Assembly (NCBI GenBank): GCA_905116865.2
Contig: CAJHNH020004890.1
Span: forward strand, 1,876,478 to 1,940,477
DNA length: 64,000 nt
DNA from: Candidula unifasciata
Lineage: Eukaryota; Mollusca; Gastropoda; Stylommatophora; Geomitridae
Direction: 5' to 3'
The translations under genes were made by a program, and so were the position numbers. Shown here in pieces: positions 33,900 to 45,335 of the stretch (its first letter is position 1; each line of letters starts with the position of its first letter). The notes under the pieces were generated by a model that ran no database searches, had not been told where the DNA came from, and saw only the letters and a program-made list of their open reading frames with translations.

Positions 33900-34250
33900 A
33901 TTTTAAAAATGTATTAGTTTCCTTAAAAAATATAATAATAGATTAAATAATTTTTTATTAGTAATATGTTTGAATGATTTTATCAATAACATCTCTACAC
34001 ACACGTATATTTGAGAGAAGCTCCTCTTGGCAATAGTCGCAGGGTAGCTTTTTTGTGCACGTCGTGAGACATGATTCGATTGCAAAGACTTCGCGTAAAA
34101 ACATTGAGGGGTAGTTGAAGAAGAGGAGGGCAAAGAAGAACCTGGAATGACAACATCAAGAAATGGACAGGACCTACAGGAACCTAACAGGTTTAAGGGT
34201 TATGTCATGTTACGCATATTTTAGACTTTGATGACTATGATCATACTCAC
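33900..34250 (+). pseudogene. LINE RT C-terminal remnant (unit 1 copy)
   Basis: Plus-strand readings HRETx-type end: a HDSIAK segment (34070-34090), then TLRGSxRRRG and a WNDNIKKWTG-like end at 34138-34170. These are typical of the C-terminal segment of RTE-like LINE reverse transcriptase. The unit 2 copy at 49890-50245 extends further. Confidence 0.65.
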
Positions 34251-34314
34251 ACACTTATATACTAAGTATGCTACCAATTATCAAGCGTGACACTGTCAGC
34301 AATGCTGATGACCT

Positions 34315-35206
34315 CTACACGTCGTCAGGAATCTGTAGTGGTACAATTTCTTTAGGTGGAAGTTCAGTCACTTCTGTGATAATTTGCCTTGCGATCAGTG
34401 ACTGCCTTCTGGAGCACACATTTTCTGCGTCATTTGTTGGATTTATTCTGCCAATTCTATTACATAGCTCTCTGAACATCTTTAGCACCTCATTCCTAAA
34501 TTTTGACCCAGTGACACAATAGAGGATAAAGTTGACCGAGTTGTTTGTGTACATTAAAATGACGGTAACCTTATGAGTGAGGTACAGTACCGCATAATCC
34601 TTAGAGGTTTGGAACTGCAAACTAGGTAGTAAAATAAACAATACTCTGATAGGGGCAGTTGTTATCAGAAACACTATGGTTACAGTAAACAACATAATTG
34701 TCAGTCGTGAGTTGCTCTCCTGTCTGCCAGTGACCGCCAACGACTCGCGGCTGGCGTATTTGGCAGTCTTGTCCTCGGCAATCTTGTGCATCTTCCTGCT
34801 ACGTAGCAGTACTTTCGTGGCGATGAAAGAGTTGCACACAATAAAAATAACCAAAGGAATAAAACAGTTCACACATAAACTAATCCATATGTGAATATTG
34901 TAAAAGAAATCAGAATAGTTATCTGAGACAAAAATACACCTAACCAGTATCGACGTGTTTTCGTATGTTATTATTACATCTCCATATCCATAGAGAAAAT
35001 GGCTATTGTGAGCAAGCATAACCACTGCAATACAAACTACAGCGATGATCGAAGATTTCTGTGTGCAGAAGGTCTTCAGTCTGTGTGGGAAACACACGGA
35101 CAAGAAGCGTTCAATGGTGAACGCCACTAGCACCCATGCGGAGATGTCCAGGGACACAAAAGTCAACCAGAATCTGATCTTGCAAATGGGCTCGGCAACC
35201 TTCAAG
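34315..35206 (-). CDS. GPCR B (FMRFamide-receptor-like class A), exon for TM3-TM7 and tail
   Basis: 892 nt from an ATAG acceptor (first base at 35206 completing a phase-2 codon) to a stop at 34315. The length is exactly that of locus C. It encodes TM3 (CKIRFWLTFVSLDISAW; FTIERFLSVCF replaces DRY), TM4, loop 2 with NYSDF, TM5 with IFIVCNSFIATKVLL, TM6 (LTIMLFTVTIVFLITTAPIRV, without the usual CWxP), TM7 (TNNSVNFILYCVTGSKFRNEV, NS-NF--Y in place of NPxxY), and a ~60-residue tail ending IPDDV, a possible PDZ-type end. It should be a plasma-membrane receptor; the ligand is unknown. This exon is intact, but the TM1-TM2 exon is damaged. Confidence 0.85.
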
Positions 35207-35454
35207 CTATGAATAAAACAAATAATATTGCATTATACAAGTATACTCTAAGAAGTTAAAACATACTGACTGAGAAGAAAAAAAAAAGCTTAAATAGATG
35301 TAGAGCAGAAACTTAAAGGTTTATCAAAGAATTCATTACCTTCTACACATGACTACGTAGCCTTATGTCTGCATACCAAATCTCCCCTTCACAACGGGCC
35401 AAACCACTTTCTTTTAAAAAAAAAAAGACAAGGGCTGGCAAGTCGATTTATGCC

Positions 35455-35600
35455 TTATTGGGTACCAGGTAATGTTCTGGGAGGTAAAGAGGTAAAGGCA
35501 GCCGGAGTTATGTTGAACATACCACCCACCGAGTGCAATTGGTTTCTATAAATATCGGTCTTGCAGTACGCCTAAAGGTGAGGACACTGTTTCGTTACTT
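35455..35600 (+). repeat. SINE family A fragment (unit 1 copy)
   Basis: Central domain gggtaccaggtaatgttctgg...ggtaaaggcagccgg and a partial tail (ggtttctataaat). It is paralogous to 51490-51625. Confidence 0.75.
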
Positions 35601-35912
35601 GTACTGTCGAAAACAGACTAGGCCTGCACACTCTAAGGGCTTTCAATCGTTCAGCACGTTAGAAATGCACATATGTGAGCTTACTTGCCCAGCAATAGTC
35701 ATCATGCTAAGCAGAGATTATTTCTGATGTATAGTACACAGACCTAGGACAATGAAGACTTTGACAGTGAGAGGTTTTATTTATCACATTATACGAATTT
35801 TTGAAGAAAAAAAAAATGTAAATCAAACTGTAGTGCACATTTAGTTGAGTTAATGACTTGTAGGTGCTAGTCAATTGAAAAATAAACCGAAATTGTCATT
35901 TAATAGAAACAA

Positions 35913-36136
35913 CGGGCAGTCAACGATACAACGGGCAGTCAACGATACAACGGGCAGTCAACGATACAACGGGCAGTCAACGATACAACGGGCAGTCAAC
36001 GATACAACGGGCAGTCAACGATACAACGGGCAGTCAACGATACAACGGGCAGTCAACGATACAACGGGCAGTCAACGATACAACGGGCAGTCATAGATAC
36101 AACGGGCAGTCAACGATACAACGGGCAGTCAACGAT
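35913..36136 (+). repeat. 19-bp minisatellite, about 12 units
   Basis: Near-perfect tandem units acaacgggcagtcaacgat. The paralogous place in unit 2 (52415-52440) has about one unit, so the array expanded after the duplication or collapsed in unit 2. A further SINE-like scrap (ccaccacatcaccc, gtgccaattggtctataat) follows at 36150-36215. Confidence 0.95.
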
Positions 36137-36581
36137 ACAACGTTCACTGGGTAATGTCCTGGGATGTTTACCACATCACCCCCGCCCCCCGAGTGCCAAT
36201 TGGTCTATAATAACTTGAGGCTTCTGTCATTTGCCAGATGAGCCCCTGGTTTCTAAAAAGAGCCCCTTATTACTTTACCAAGTAATGTCGAAGGACACTG
36301 CCCGGCGTCGCTACCTGAAAGTTTATCTCACATGTTCACCTGTGCCGTTAGCGATCATGTGTTTGTTCATCAAGGCAGTAGTTCTGAAAAAAAAAAAGCA
36401 TGAGAAAACTATGCACCACACTGCTCGTCTGGTGCAAAAATGTCTATCAATTTATGGGACCATCACTATACATATATGTATAGTTGTAGAAAATAATACT
36501 AATTTTTAACTAGTTTCGTATGTGAAAGCATCTACATCATTGAACAGTAACGTCTTTAGAAAACTGCTTCAGTCTGCTTAC

Positions 36582-36770
36582 ATGTTTGTACCGCTAACTT
36601 GCCTCGACAAAGAAACGAAGCAAGCCAATGATGAGAGCTCCAGTATCCGCAATAGCCAAGCTTATCAAATAAACTGCTGCATTGGAAGATCTCATTTTTC
36701 TCCTGCTCATCACTAGGATGGATAGAAGGTTTCCTATAGTGCCAAAGACGATCAAAACTGGAGATATGGT
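36582..36770 (-). pseudogene. GPCR B, exon for TM1-TM2 (frameshifted)
   Basis: Minus-strand exon from a CTCCAG acceptor to a GTAAGC donor. It has TM1 VFGTIGNLLSILVM, SRRKMRSSNAAVY and TM2 LAIADTGALIIGLL. The end reads VEAS then TAG. Against locus C (188 nt) this exon is 189 nt, with one extra A in gaggcaagtta at about 36599-36605, which causes the stop and breaks the join to the next exon. Either locus B is a pseudogene or the base is a sequencing or assembly error; the intact 297-codon downstream exon favours a recent change or an error. Confidence 0.75.
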
Positions 36771-37235
36771 CTGGAGAAAAAACACACCGAAATGTAAAGT
36801 GACGGAGCTAACATTAAATAGATACTGAATGAATGAATGAATTGAAAATTGACATCACGGCACTCGGGGCATTGCAATATGGGATTTGTCTCTTCCTAAG
36901 TAGACCACCCCCCCCCCCCCCAAAAAAAAAATACTGAAGGTGCCAGTTACAGATTGATACAAAGGTATGCGTATCTTCTCCATGCACGCTGATAACCGAC
37001 CATACCCTTAGCCTAGCTCCCGCTTCATCAGTCTATCGTATAGATGCTCTGTTCCGTCGCACTCTCCACTTGATCCCAGAGAGCCTTCACTCTTTCTAAT
37101 CATCACCCAGAGGAGAAGAAACAGCCGATCTATCAGCCTGCTCATTACCCAGCAGACCAGAATATCATGGGTGCAAATAGATAATATGCTAAAGATCAAT
37201 CAGTCTTATTGTTCAGTGCGAGAAACTCTACATAA

Positions 37236-37640
37236 ACACATTAGTCTCTTTTTTTTTTCTATATTGGATTTGATAAACATGTACCAGTTAAAGAAGTTAG
37301 AGGAAAACATCAAACTAAACCACCGTGGACAACTATCGGAGTTCTGGAAATTTTGAGAGAACGATATAGGGCACACAAGTTTTAAAATCGCATACTTTAC
37401 CATAAACTGAGAAATAATGTACAATACTTATGTCGATATATGGAAGGCTATTAACACGCTAACCCACAAGAAACCTTCAGACAGAACAATACTGAATGTT
37501 CTAACGTGCTATGATTTTAGTTACTTCTTCAAATCTGAAATAGAACATTTAAAATCCACAGTACCAGACTCACAGTGACTTATGCTAACTAGCATCACAA
37601 TGTGTGAGAAAATGGACAATAAGTATTCCTTCTGAGATTC
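37236..37640. other. Intergenic; no gene seen
   Basis: AT-rich sequence past the duplication boundary. Confidence 0.5.
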
Positions 37641-37775
37641 CCCTAATGTCTGTTGATGAAGTGTATAAATATCTCACCAACCTCAAGCAAACGAACTCAT
37701 TCTGAATTGGATGGAGTCAGTAATCGAATTCTCCCATGTGCTGCATATCACATTAGTGATTCTTTAACGTTCCCC
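37640..37775 (+). pseudogene. LINE RT N-terminal scrap
   Basis: Plus-strand VDEVYKYLTNLKQTNS, then in another frame SNRILPCAAYHISDSL. This resembles the start of LINE reverse transcriptase (the ...NKSxGxDGVSxRIL region). It lies opposite in strand to the adjacent LINE. Confidence 0.5.
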
Positions 37776-37849
37776 CACCACTTTGGGGAACACCATGGCG
37801 CAGCAAGATTCTCTTGCTCTTGAGACCGTCTATCTGTTCTCGGGCTCAT

Positions 37850-39660
37850 CTGGTAAACAAGTATGATTTCACCCATCTGTACATATTCCCATTTTCTTTG
37901 TGGTTTCTCAGTTTCTATATGATACCTTCTTTCCAGACCTTGTCAAAAGCTTTCTTCAAATCATTTATGCTACAAGTACTAGTTTCTTTTATTCTTCGAA
38001 GGCATCTTCGATTTTTTGAGAGGGGTAAGTTGTCTGGTCTTCTGAGGAGGAGCACTTTTTAAAGCCTGCCTCTTAAAGTGTGAAGATATTTTTACTTTCC
38101 ATGTACTATTGAAGTCTAAGGCGCACAATGTGTTCCATAGTTTTACAGAGACAGATGATAAGGCTGACTGGTCTTTAACTGCAGGCATTAGTGCTGTCTT
38201 TTTCGTGGTTTTAGGAGAGGTATTATGATTGTTTCTCTCCATATCTGTGGAACTTTGCCACTTGCCCAACAATTATTAGAAAAATCTTCAGCAGTTTTGT
38301 TTTGGCTGTTGTCCCTATGTTTTTGATTATTTCTTTACTTTTTTCCCCCATCAATTTAGGCGACTTTCCCATTTTCAGCTTCGATATTACTAACTCTAAT
38401 TCGCTAAATGTAAGTGGTGCTGCCATTAACACGGGAATTAAATCGTTGTGTCTCGAACCTCTCGATGTTTCTGTGAACAAGACATCAATGTTGCTGTCTT
38501 CAGCAAATAAATCTGCAAAGTGATCAGCCGCCTGTTTTTGTTTTTGTTAGGATGGCTCTTTCTGGATATATTGTAGTATTGACCTTTCTCCCTGTACTCT
38601 CGCCATTAATTTGTTTTAACAGACCCTCCACATCTTCCTTGTGTCTTTTCCAAAGTTTGGAGACTTTGTTTTTTCTTGCCAACATGCCCTTCTAGCTCGC
38701 AGCTTGGCTCTTTGAAATTTGTTTAGCCTTTGCATGTTAGTATTTGATGAATAGCTCCTGACAAGGTCTGATTCGGTTTTCTTTCTTTCTGTTTCCGTAT
38801 CATTGTGCAGTTGTACTAGGTCATAATTCTATATGGTTGATATTACTTACGGGCTCCTCTTGGTGTTGTTTCCAGGCTGCCTGCAATATACATTTGCTGA
38901 ACTCTTCTACTACATTGTCTGCATTGTTATCTGTTTTTAAATTTTTAACCAAAACACTTGTAAGGTGCCGATACAATTCACAGTCTGCCTTCTTGTAATT
39001 CCATCTTGGTAGAGTGCTGCTCTTTCTTACAGACTGGTTTTCTATCGTTAGAAAGACTCGGCGGTGATCACTGCCTCCTAATTGTTTCCCAACAGTTCTT
39101 GTTATATCCCATTCCACGTTTGAAGAATGAAAGGTTAGGTCTGGTGTAGAGGTGGTATGCCATGTTCTTGAGTAGAAGGTTGGTTGGTCGGTTGGCTTAT
39201 TTATGAGGATGAATCTGCTTTTATCCTGCCAGTCCTCCATGTGGTCATAGCCCTATATTTCGGAGTGGCTGTTGAAATCTCCTCAAACAATCATTCTTCT
39301 ATTTACTACTGTTGTATCGAGTGCCTGAGGGCGGTCGTTCGGACAGTAATAGTTGATTAGTTGGAAATTTGTGTTTTCTGTCTTAAGCTTAAGAATCTGG
39401 TACTCCACCCCTTCGATTTATGTTTCAGTCTGACATAAAATATTTTTATCTGTGACAAGGAGTTAATATTCCACCCTTCATTTGGCGTTTGCATAATTTC
39501 ATTAGAGTCCCTCACCACCCGTAGTATTTCATCACTACCTAACTGTTTAATATGACCATAGCGTACACAACCTGGCCCAGGAACATTATTTCTGCTGCCT
39601 CGCAATGCCACCTGTATGTCGATTTCAGCCAACAAGTCTTCATAATCGTTGTCTATGACA
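37850..39660 (-). pseudogene. LINE remnant: endonuclease and N-terminal RT (jockey-like)
   Basis: On the minus strand, 39390-39240 reads an endonuclease segment INYYCPNDRPQALD and then GDFNSH with two stops. 39240-38821 continues WHTTSTPDLTFHSS...GSDHRRVFLTIE, including the catalytic SDH. At 38530-38270 the RT start reads PLTFSELELVISKLKMGKSP, and 38270-37980 reads further RT pieces (ALMPAVKDQSAL; MERMI-type region). A different RT fragment with NNVPGPGCVRYGHIKQLG at 39635-39490 lies upstream and may be a separate insertion. The family copies itself by target-primed reverse transcription; this copy is dead. Confidence 0.75.
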
Positions 39661-39699
39661 GTGTTAAGCCTGAGATTCTCTAGAGTGTGCTCCGCTCTG

Positions 39700-41245
39700 T
39701 CCTATCGTTTTTATTCGTCTGGATTAAATACCGCCTTAAAAAAAAAAAAAAAACTTTTGCCTCTTTTCCTTGTCACTTGTCATTATACTACTTCCTGAAC
39801 CCTGAATATCTATCTGGCTTCTGACGAACGGTACCTTTTTTAAAATTCATTTGTTGATGCAAATTTAAGAATTTATGTAATGTTTTCTCCCCCGCTAAAT
39901 CTGTGCTTATAAATACCAGACAAAAGTTACAAAAACTAGAACTGCACAACACTTGAACTTTACATTGAAAAATTACCCATTGTTAAGGTAACGGAACACA
40001 AAACATTAGACCTTATAACTGACAATTATTTAACTTGGAATTCTCTTGTTTGTGTCATAACTTAGAAAATAGCACATCACTATCGAACCCATTGCTTTTC
40101 AACAAGTATGTCGTAAAAACCGACCAACTAGCTAAAGCACTAGCTAAATACAACAGGAAACGGAAGAAAAAAAAACCCAGTTTAATAGGTTATCAGAAAC
40201 GATAAAGCCAAATCTGTGTGTGGGTTTCGAAGTCCCAAACAAAAATAATTCAATTCAATTCAATATTAGCCGTGACCACTTTTAGCTGAGGGTCAGAAAA
40301 CATTACCGCTCTGCCCTGTCCGCTATATTTGTGGTTACTTGTCGGGCTATAATCAGTTCAGGTTTTCCTTTTTGTGTTGTCGATTTTCTATCGCTCGTGG
40401 TTTGTTCTGGAATCTTCTAGTTGGGTTGCTCTGGCCGTTCCTGCTCTGCGCTCCGGTTCCTAGGTTTGGCTGCTGAGCTGTCATGGCGGGTTAGAGTGGG
40501 TTTGTTTGGCCGGTTGGTGCGTTAAAGAAGGAGAGAACTGCTTGTCTTAAAAATAACTGGCAGTTTGGTGCCTGGGTCGGCGCTACGACAGTTTATGGGT
40601 GGAATTTGGTGCTGCTTTGGTGGGCTTCTTCTGTCTTGGCTGTCTGGCGCTGCTCGTACATTGGGTTTTAGGTGAAAAAGCAAAACTAGACCCTCGGTCT
40701 TCCTAAAAGGAGATACATTGGCATATAAAAATATACGTGTAGCACCATATGCTGTTGTGCCATGTGTACTAAAACCTGAGTTGCAAGAACAGCTTACCAT
40801 CAAAAAATATTGAGCGACCCTGTCTTCCATTTCACATTCATCTGTATCCATCGTCTGAGATACGAAGAGCAACACAGCACCGGCCAAACTGGGGAATAAA
40901 AACCTGATAACCTCTCCAAGCGTCATGACATTATTTTCCAGTTTTTGTGTCATAAATTTGCAAGATAAATAATCAAAGTAATTTAAAAAGTAGGAGGAGA
41001 AGTATTACACAACTTATATGAAAGTAATTAGTCAAGGAAGGAGAAGCAATACACATACCTTTCAACTATAAGTAGACGAGAGAAGCAACGTATACAATTG
41101 ATAACAGTAATTAGATAAACTATGCGGGGCATGGCTGAGATACATGACACTAGCAGTTCCTACCTGAAAGAAAATCAGCTTTTTGCCTAATTTGACGCCT
41201 TATGCGTTTACAATCCTAAGATGACTCGTGTCCTGTGCCTACCTT
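39700..41245. other. Intergenic; one unassigned frame at 40522-40953 (-)
   Basis: A minus-strand frame of 143 codons starts with a hydrophobic segment (FLFPSLAGAVLLFVS) and ends Pro/Arg-rich. No family is recognised, and it may belong to a LINE 5' region upstream of 39660. A short AATTC repeat lies at 40248-40264 and an A-run at 39738-39753. I call no gene. Confidence 0.35.
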
Positions 41246-41249
41246 TGAT

Positions 41250-41530
41250 GTGGTCCAACCCTGCCTCCTTTACCCTGAACCATGCCATCCATCACTGCTC
41301 CAAGCCAACGTAACTTTTGCTATTGCCTAAGTATTTAGGTTTCCGAGACAAAGTGTTGCTTACTCGATAATTTTCCTTGACATTAAAATCGGTTACAATG
41401 CCAATAGTTATTTTCATCCAAATCCATAGTATTCTAAGCATTTGTCTGTTTCGCTTCAGTTCCCTACATATGCATGTTGCTTTGGGAAAGATGCAAGCTC
41501 TCATAATTTTGATTTTCAATTGCTTATTGG
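41250..41530 (-). pseudogene. LINE RT C-terminal remnant (RTE-like)
   Basis: Minus-strand reading with IMRACIFPKATCICREL, then MLRILWIW, IGIVTDFNVKENYRVSNT and a degenerate KLxWLGxVM end. This is the usual order in the C-terminal segment of RTE-like LINE RT. Internal deletion and stops are present. Confidence 0.6.
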
Positions 41531-41860
41531 TGCTTTCCGCTGGAGTTTAATGCTGTTTAATCTTTTGCAATAATATAATTAAACAAACATAAGAGCCTTT
41601 ACAACAAATTGGTCTCAAAAATTCACAGGGAAGGCGACAAAGAACGCTGAAAATAAGCCACATATACATTAATCCAATCTTCTGGCGAATTCCCAGTCCA
41701 AGGTGTGGTGTCATCCACATATTAAAGCAAGGAAGTGATAGAGATACCCAGGAAAAACATATTAAAATAATACATTTAATTTAGAATTCAGGGGCCCGAA
41801 AGAGTTGAAACCAAATGAGCATACGTCACTAATAATAAATATTACAAAACAGGTAAACAC
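41531..41860. other. Intergenic; nothing recognised
   Basis: AT-rich; no frames of note. Confidence 0.5.
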
Positions 41861-41864
41861 AGGA

Positions 41865-42725
41865 TGGCCGATTTGGTCAATATTAGGAAAGAACACACGG
41901 TGGATGAGTTAGTCAATATTACACTCTAAACGATAAAATTATGTTTACATAAATCGTGTACTTGTTCAGCTAGATTATGTAAGCAAGGGTTTACTTTGTT
42001 AACATTATTTTATTGCATCTGAAATAGAGCAACGGTCCCACAGAGATGAACAAAAGGATGAGTTGGTCAATATTAGCAAAGAACAAACGATGGATAAGTT
42101 GGTCAATATTAGCAAAGAACACACGATGGATGAGTTAGTCAATATTAGTAAAAATCACAAGATGGATGAGTTGGACGCTATTAACAAAGAACACACGCTG
42201 GAGGAGTTGGTCAATATTAGCAAAGAACACACGATGGATGAGTTAGTCAATATTAGCAGATAGGATGCGATGGAGGGGTTGGTCAATATTAGCAAAGAAC
42301 ACACGATGGATGAGTTGGTCAATATTAGCAAAGAACACAAGATGCATGAGTTGGTCAGTATTAACATAGAACACACGCTGGAGGAGTTGGTCAATATTAG
42401 CAAAGAACACAATATGCATGAGTTGGTCAATATTAGCAAAGAACACAAGATGCATGAGTTGGTCAGTATTAGCAAAGAACACACGCTGGAGGAGTTGGTC
42501 AATATTAGCAAAGAACACAAGATGCATGAGTTTGTCAGTATTAACATAGAACACACGATGGATGAGTTGGTCAATATTAGCAAAGAACACACGATGGATG
42601 AGTTGGTCAATATTAGCAAAGAAAACACGATGGATGAGTTGGTCAATATTAGCAAAGAACACACTTTAGATGAGTTGGTCAATATTAGCAAAGAAAACAC
42701 TATGTATGAGTCGGTAAATATTACG
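41865..42725 (+). repeat. 36-bp minisatellite, about 19 units plus outliers
   Basis: Main array 42056-42725 with consensus gatgagttggtcaatatt followed by agcaaagaacacacgatg. One and a half outlying units lie at 41870-41925. Since 36 is divisible by three, both strands stay open: plus reads a 12-residue repeat (MDELVNISKEHT) and minus a Leu/Ile/Ser-rich one. I see no start, splice site or partner exon, so coding is not claimed. Confidence 0.95.
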
Positions 42726-42825
42726 CTCACCTGCTTTAATTCCCAGGAACAAATATCCTAGTACTAATGCTAGAGGGAAACAACCCTGGAGCAGATGGTA
42801 ATTTTTAGATATCGCAATCTGTAAC

Positions 42826-43105
42826 CGGGGGAGTCGCCGTGGCATAGCGGCTAGACGCTCGCTTAGGATCGGAAGGTCGTGGGTTTGCTACCTGGTAGAG
42901 CCAGGCTCTTTTCAAAAATGACCTTGGCTTTTTGTTGAACCCAGCCTTGAGTGAGTCCTGGGTGCAGTCCCTGGAAGTAAAGGCGGCCGGCGTGATACTG
43001 AACACATCACCTATCTTGTTCCAATTGATTAAAAAAAATAGGTCTAGCCCTATATACCCTAAACGCCTAAAGGCGTGGAAAAGGGTCCTTTACTTTACAT
43101 TCTGT
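42826..43105 (+). repeat. SINE family A, full-length copy
   Basis: tRNA-like head at 42833-42900 with an A-box-like tggcatagcggc and a B-box-like ggtcgtgggtttgctacc. The linker ttttcaaaaatgaccttggct, central domain agtaaaggcggccggcgtgat, and tail ggtctagccctatata...cgcctaaaggcgtgg follow, ending in a CTTTACTTT run. Confidence 0.9.
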
Positions 43106-43204
43106 AACAGGATTCGTATCCATGTCCTACTAGATCAGGAGACATGAGATCTTACACTGACTACAAACTAAAGTAAAGGATATTTTTTACCGATCGAGTG
43201 TATG

Positions 43205-43425
43205 ACGCTAGATCAGATATTTAAAAACCAGTCGGCATTCAGTGAGTGGGCAACATTACACCAGGCTGCCTTTACTTTCCAGGACATTGCCAGGTACTGA
43301 TTTAAGACTGGGTCAACGTAGGGGCTAATTCATTTTGAAACAAATCCGCTCTTAGGAGGATTGGAACCCAAGCATTGCAGACGTTGGGCGAACGTCTAGT
43401 CTCTACACCACAACAGCTCTAACTG
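43205..43425 (-). repeat. SINE family A, 3'-truncated copy
   Basis: Minus-strand copy with a head near 43425 (gagctgttgtggtgtagag), the central domain (ggctgcctttactttccagga on plus), and a shortened tail. Confidence 0.75.
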
Positions 43426-43559
43426 ACTACATATACTGTTAAATAATTTCACAACCACAAAGTTTTCAGCCGCTGACAAGGAATTTAACAATAGAAGGAA
43501 ATCCTGGGCTAATATTATTTACACATGTGCAATTTCTCACAGGCCTGAGTCCAACAAAT

Positions 43560-43915
43560 GAAACTTCTTAATTACTCCAGTGTGCTTGTATGTCTAAACA
43601 TTTACATACATGGCTCTTATATTTCTGGGAGTGCACATAGTACATCGTGTTACATACATCCACGTATGCAGCAGTTACTTCAACGCTAGATCCCCTTCTG
43701 TCATAATTACACTTCTTTGTGTGGGAATAAAAATGCAATGCACTACGGTCAACGTGTACCAACAAATTTGGCTTCTTGTCGCAGTGGTTCTCAAATCGTT
43801 GTTTCCTGAAACTCACATGAAAGAAAGCCGTAATCACACATGTTGTGTGATGTTTCTTCTTGATTCAGTCGAGTGTGTTTAGTTCTTCTCCAAAGCTCCA
43901 CGTTAGTGATTATGT
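43560..43915. repeat. Diverged partial copy of the first duplication block
   Basis: 43735-43840 (aatgca-ctacggtcaacgtgtacc-acaaattt, then tggttctcaaatc) aligns with 26535-26610 and 48080-48150. The Tigger-like relic was inserted immediately after it. Confidence 0.55.
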
Positions 43916-43917
43916 TA

Positions 43918-45096
43918 CAGTGGAATCTCGCTTAAGGAGCATAATTTGTTCCAGAATCATACTCGTAAAGGGGAACACTCGTTATGCAAAACAATTTTTC
44001 TTATATAAATTAATGTAAAATACTCACAAAATGTAAAGCATTACGTTTATTCAAAGAAAATTATAAACATTTTGTTGAGGAGAGTGATTCATTTTAATCT
44101 TTTCTTCAACAGCGAAACGAACCAACCTGAAGTGGGAATTCAAATTTGCAGAAAAAGAAAAGTCAAAATAATTATGATACAAAGCTAATTATTTTTACTA
44201 GGAATATGTCCAGAGACATTTGTTATTTTTTGCTGACGCTTCAAAATTCGACAAAATGCTACACAGCATTATCATTAAATAAATTTGCAGCGCGCATAGG
44301 CACTTCATTATTAGGGTGATGCTTCTAAATGTAAGATGCAACAGTTTCCCGTGCTTGCAGCATTTCTCTTTATTCGCCAGAAGATTTTTGCTTTCCTGTT
44401 ACCTCCTCCTCCTCCTCTAACAACCTCTCCTCAAAATCTTCTCGCTGTGAAACACACTGCAACTCTAAAAGCTCTTCAGTGATCACTTCTTGGCTGTTCC
44501 CTTCCACAAGCTTTTCGATATCACTGTTATCCCACTCCAATCCCATGATAGTGGCCAAAGACACAATCTTGTAGACTACAGATTTCACATGTACTGTCTC
44601 GAACCTCTCAAAGTCACATTCGACAACGCTCTTCGGCCAAAGCTTCTTCCAAGCAGAAGTTAGGGCTCTCTTGGGAACCCCTTGTCGATCATCTTGAGGC
44701 GGGCAACGATGTGGAAGTGATTATTTCCAAAACTCTGAGTCATCTGAAAACAATGCTCGAAGAGTGCTTAGTGTAGGGCTGCTAAAAATTAGAAATAACT
44801 TGCTGGTCCATGGGCTGGAGTAACGGTGTGGTGTTGGGAGGCAGAAACTAGGTCTTGATGAACTAAATTTCTTCAGGGAGGTCATCTTGTAGGCCTAGAG
44901 GTTTCATGTACATATATCACACTATAACACAAGTTTGAGAAAATGTATGATCACAAGCGACACTACGATGCTACTGGAACGAGTGCTAAACACAGTCTAA
45001 TGTAACATGCACATAATCTGGGACTTCCCCTCTCCTCGCCACTCGTTATGCGAATTACTGGTTATGAGAGGTGCTCGTTAAGCGAGGTTCTAATGT
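43918..45096 (-). mobile_element. Tigger/pogo-like DNA transposon relic
   Basis: Imperfect inverted ends: CAGTGGAATCTCGCTTAAGG at 43918 and, on the minus strand from 45096, CATTAGAACCTCGCTTAACG. It is flanked by TA at 43916-43917 and 45097-45098, the pogo/Tigger target. At 1.18 kb it is much shorter than a full element. Minus-strand pieces include MKPLGLQDDLPEE, the DDE_1 hallmark LPPNTTPLLQPMDQQVISNF near 44810-44865, and WDNSDIEKLVEGNSQEV in the frame at 44588-44370. Several stops and an internal deletion make it non-autonomous and dead. Confidence 0.85.
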
Positions 45097-45244
45097 ACAT
45101 CCTTTTATTCTGTCTAGTTTGCGCAAGTATCAGTTAATTAACACTTCTAGTTTATTAGTAATTATTTTAGTTGTTCTCATTGTTTCCACTGTTAAAAAAA
45201 AAAAAAAACAGTACTGTTGTGAGAGAGTTAAGCCTGTTGTGTTT

Positions 45245-45335
45245 TAGTGCCAGTTGGTCTATAAAAATATTTATCCTGCACTATATACCCAATATCCCGA
45301 AGGGCTGAGACGGGACATTTACTTACACTCTTACT
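45245..45335 (+). repeat. SINE family A, tail fragment
   Basis: gtgccagttggtctataaaa, then ctatatacccaatatcccgaaggg and a TTTACTT end. Confidence 0.65.

Larger units (their letters stand above)
35207..36581 (-). other. Intron of GPCR B
   Basis: GTAAGC donor and AG acceptor in the same phase as A and C. It contains a SINE fragment, one unit of the 'ctaagggctttcaat' motif (35622-35665), and the 19-bp minisatellite. Confidence 0.75.
32815..37235. repeat. Duplication unit 1, second block (paralogous to 48675-55035)
   Basis: Collinear with 48675-55035. In order both carry the unknown repeat, an RNase H LINE tail, a LINE RT tail, a GPCR TM3-TM7 exon, a SINE fragment, a minisatellite seed, a TM1-TM2 exon and about 400 bp upstream. 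The size difference of about 1.9 kb is mostly simple-repeat expansion in unit 2. Confidence 0.9.

Noticed and set aside
35913..36136. CRISPR-like array (19-bp regular repeats)
   Set aside because: Units are directly tandem with no unique spacers, in a eukaryotic intron; it is a minisatellite.
40522..40953. 143-codon minus-strand frame with an N-terminal hydrophobic segment
   Set aside because: No recognised family, no homologous copy in the window and no splice or promoter evidence; kept only as unassigned sequence.
42826..42900. Possible tRNA genes at 42833, 30912, 25640 and 45770
   Set aside because: A- and B-box-like sequences are present, but acceptor stems do not pair cleanly and each is followed by a SINE body.
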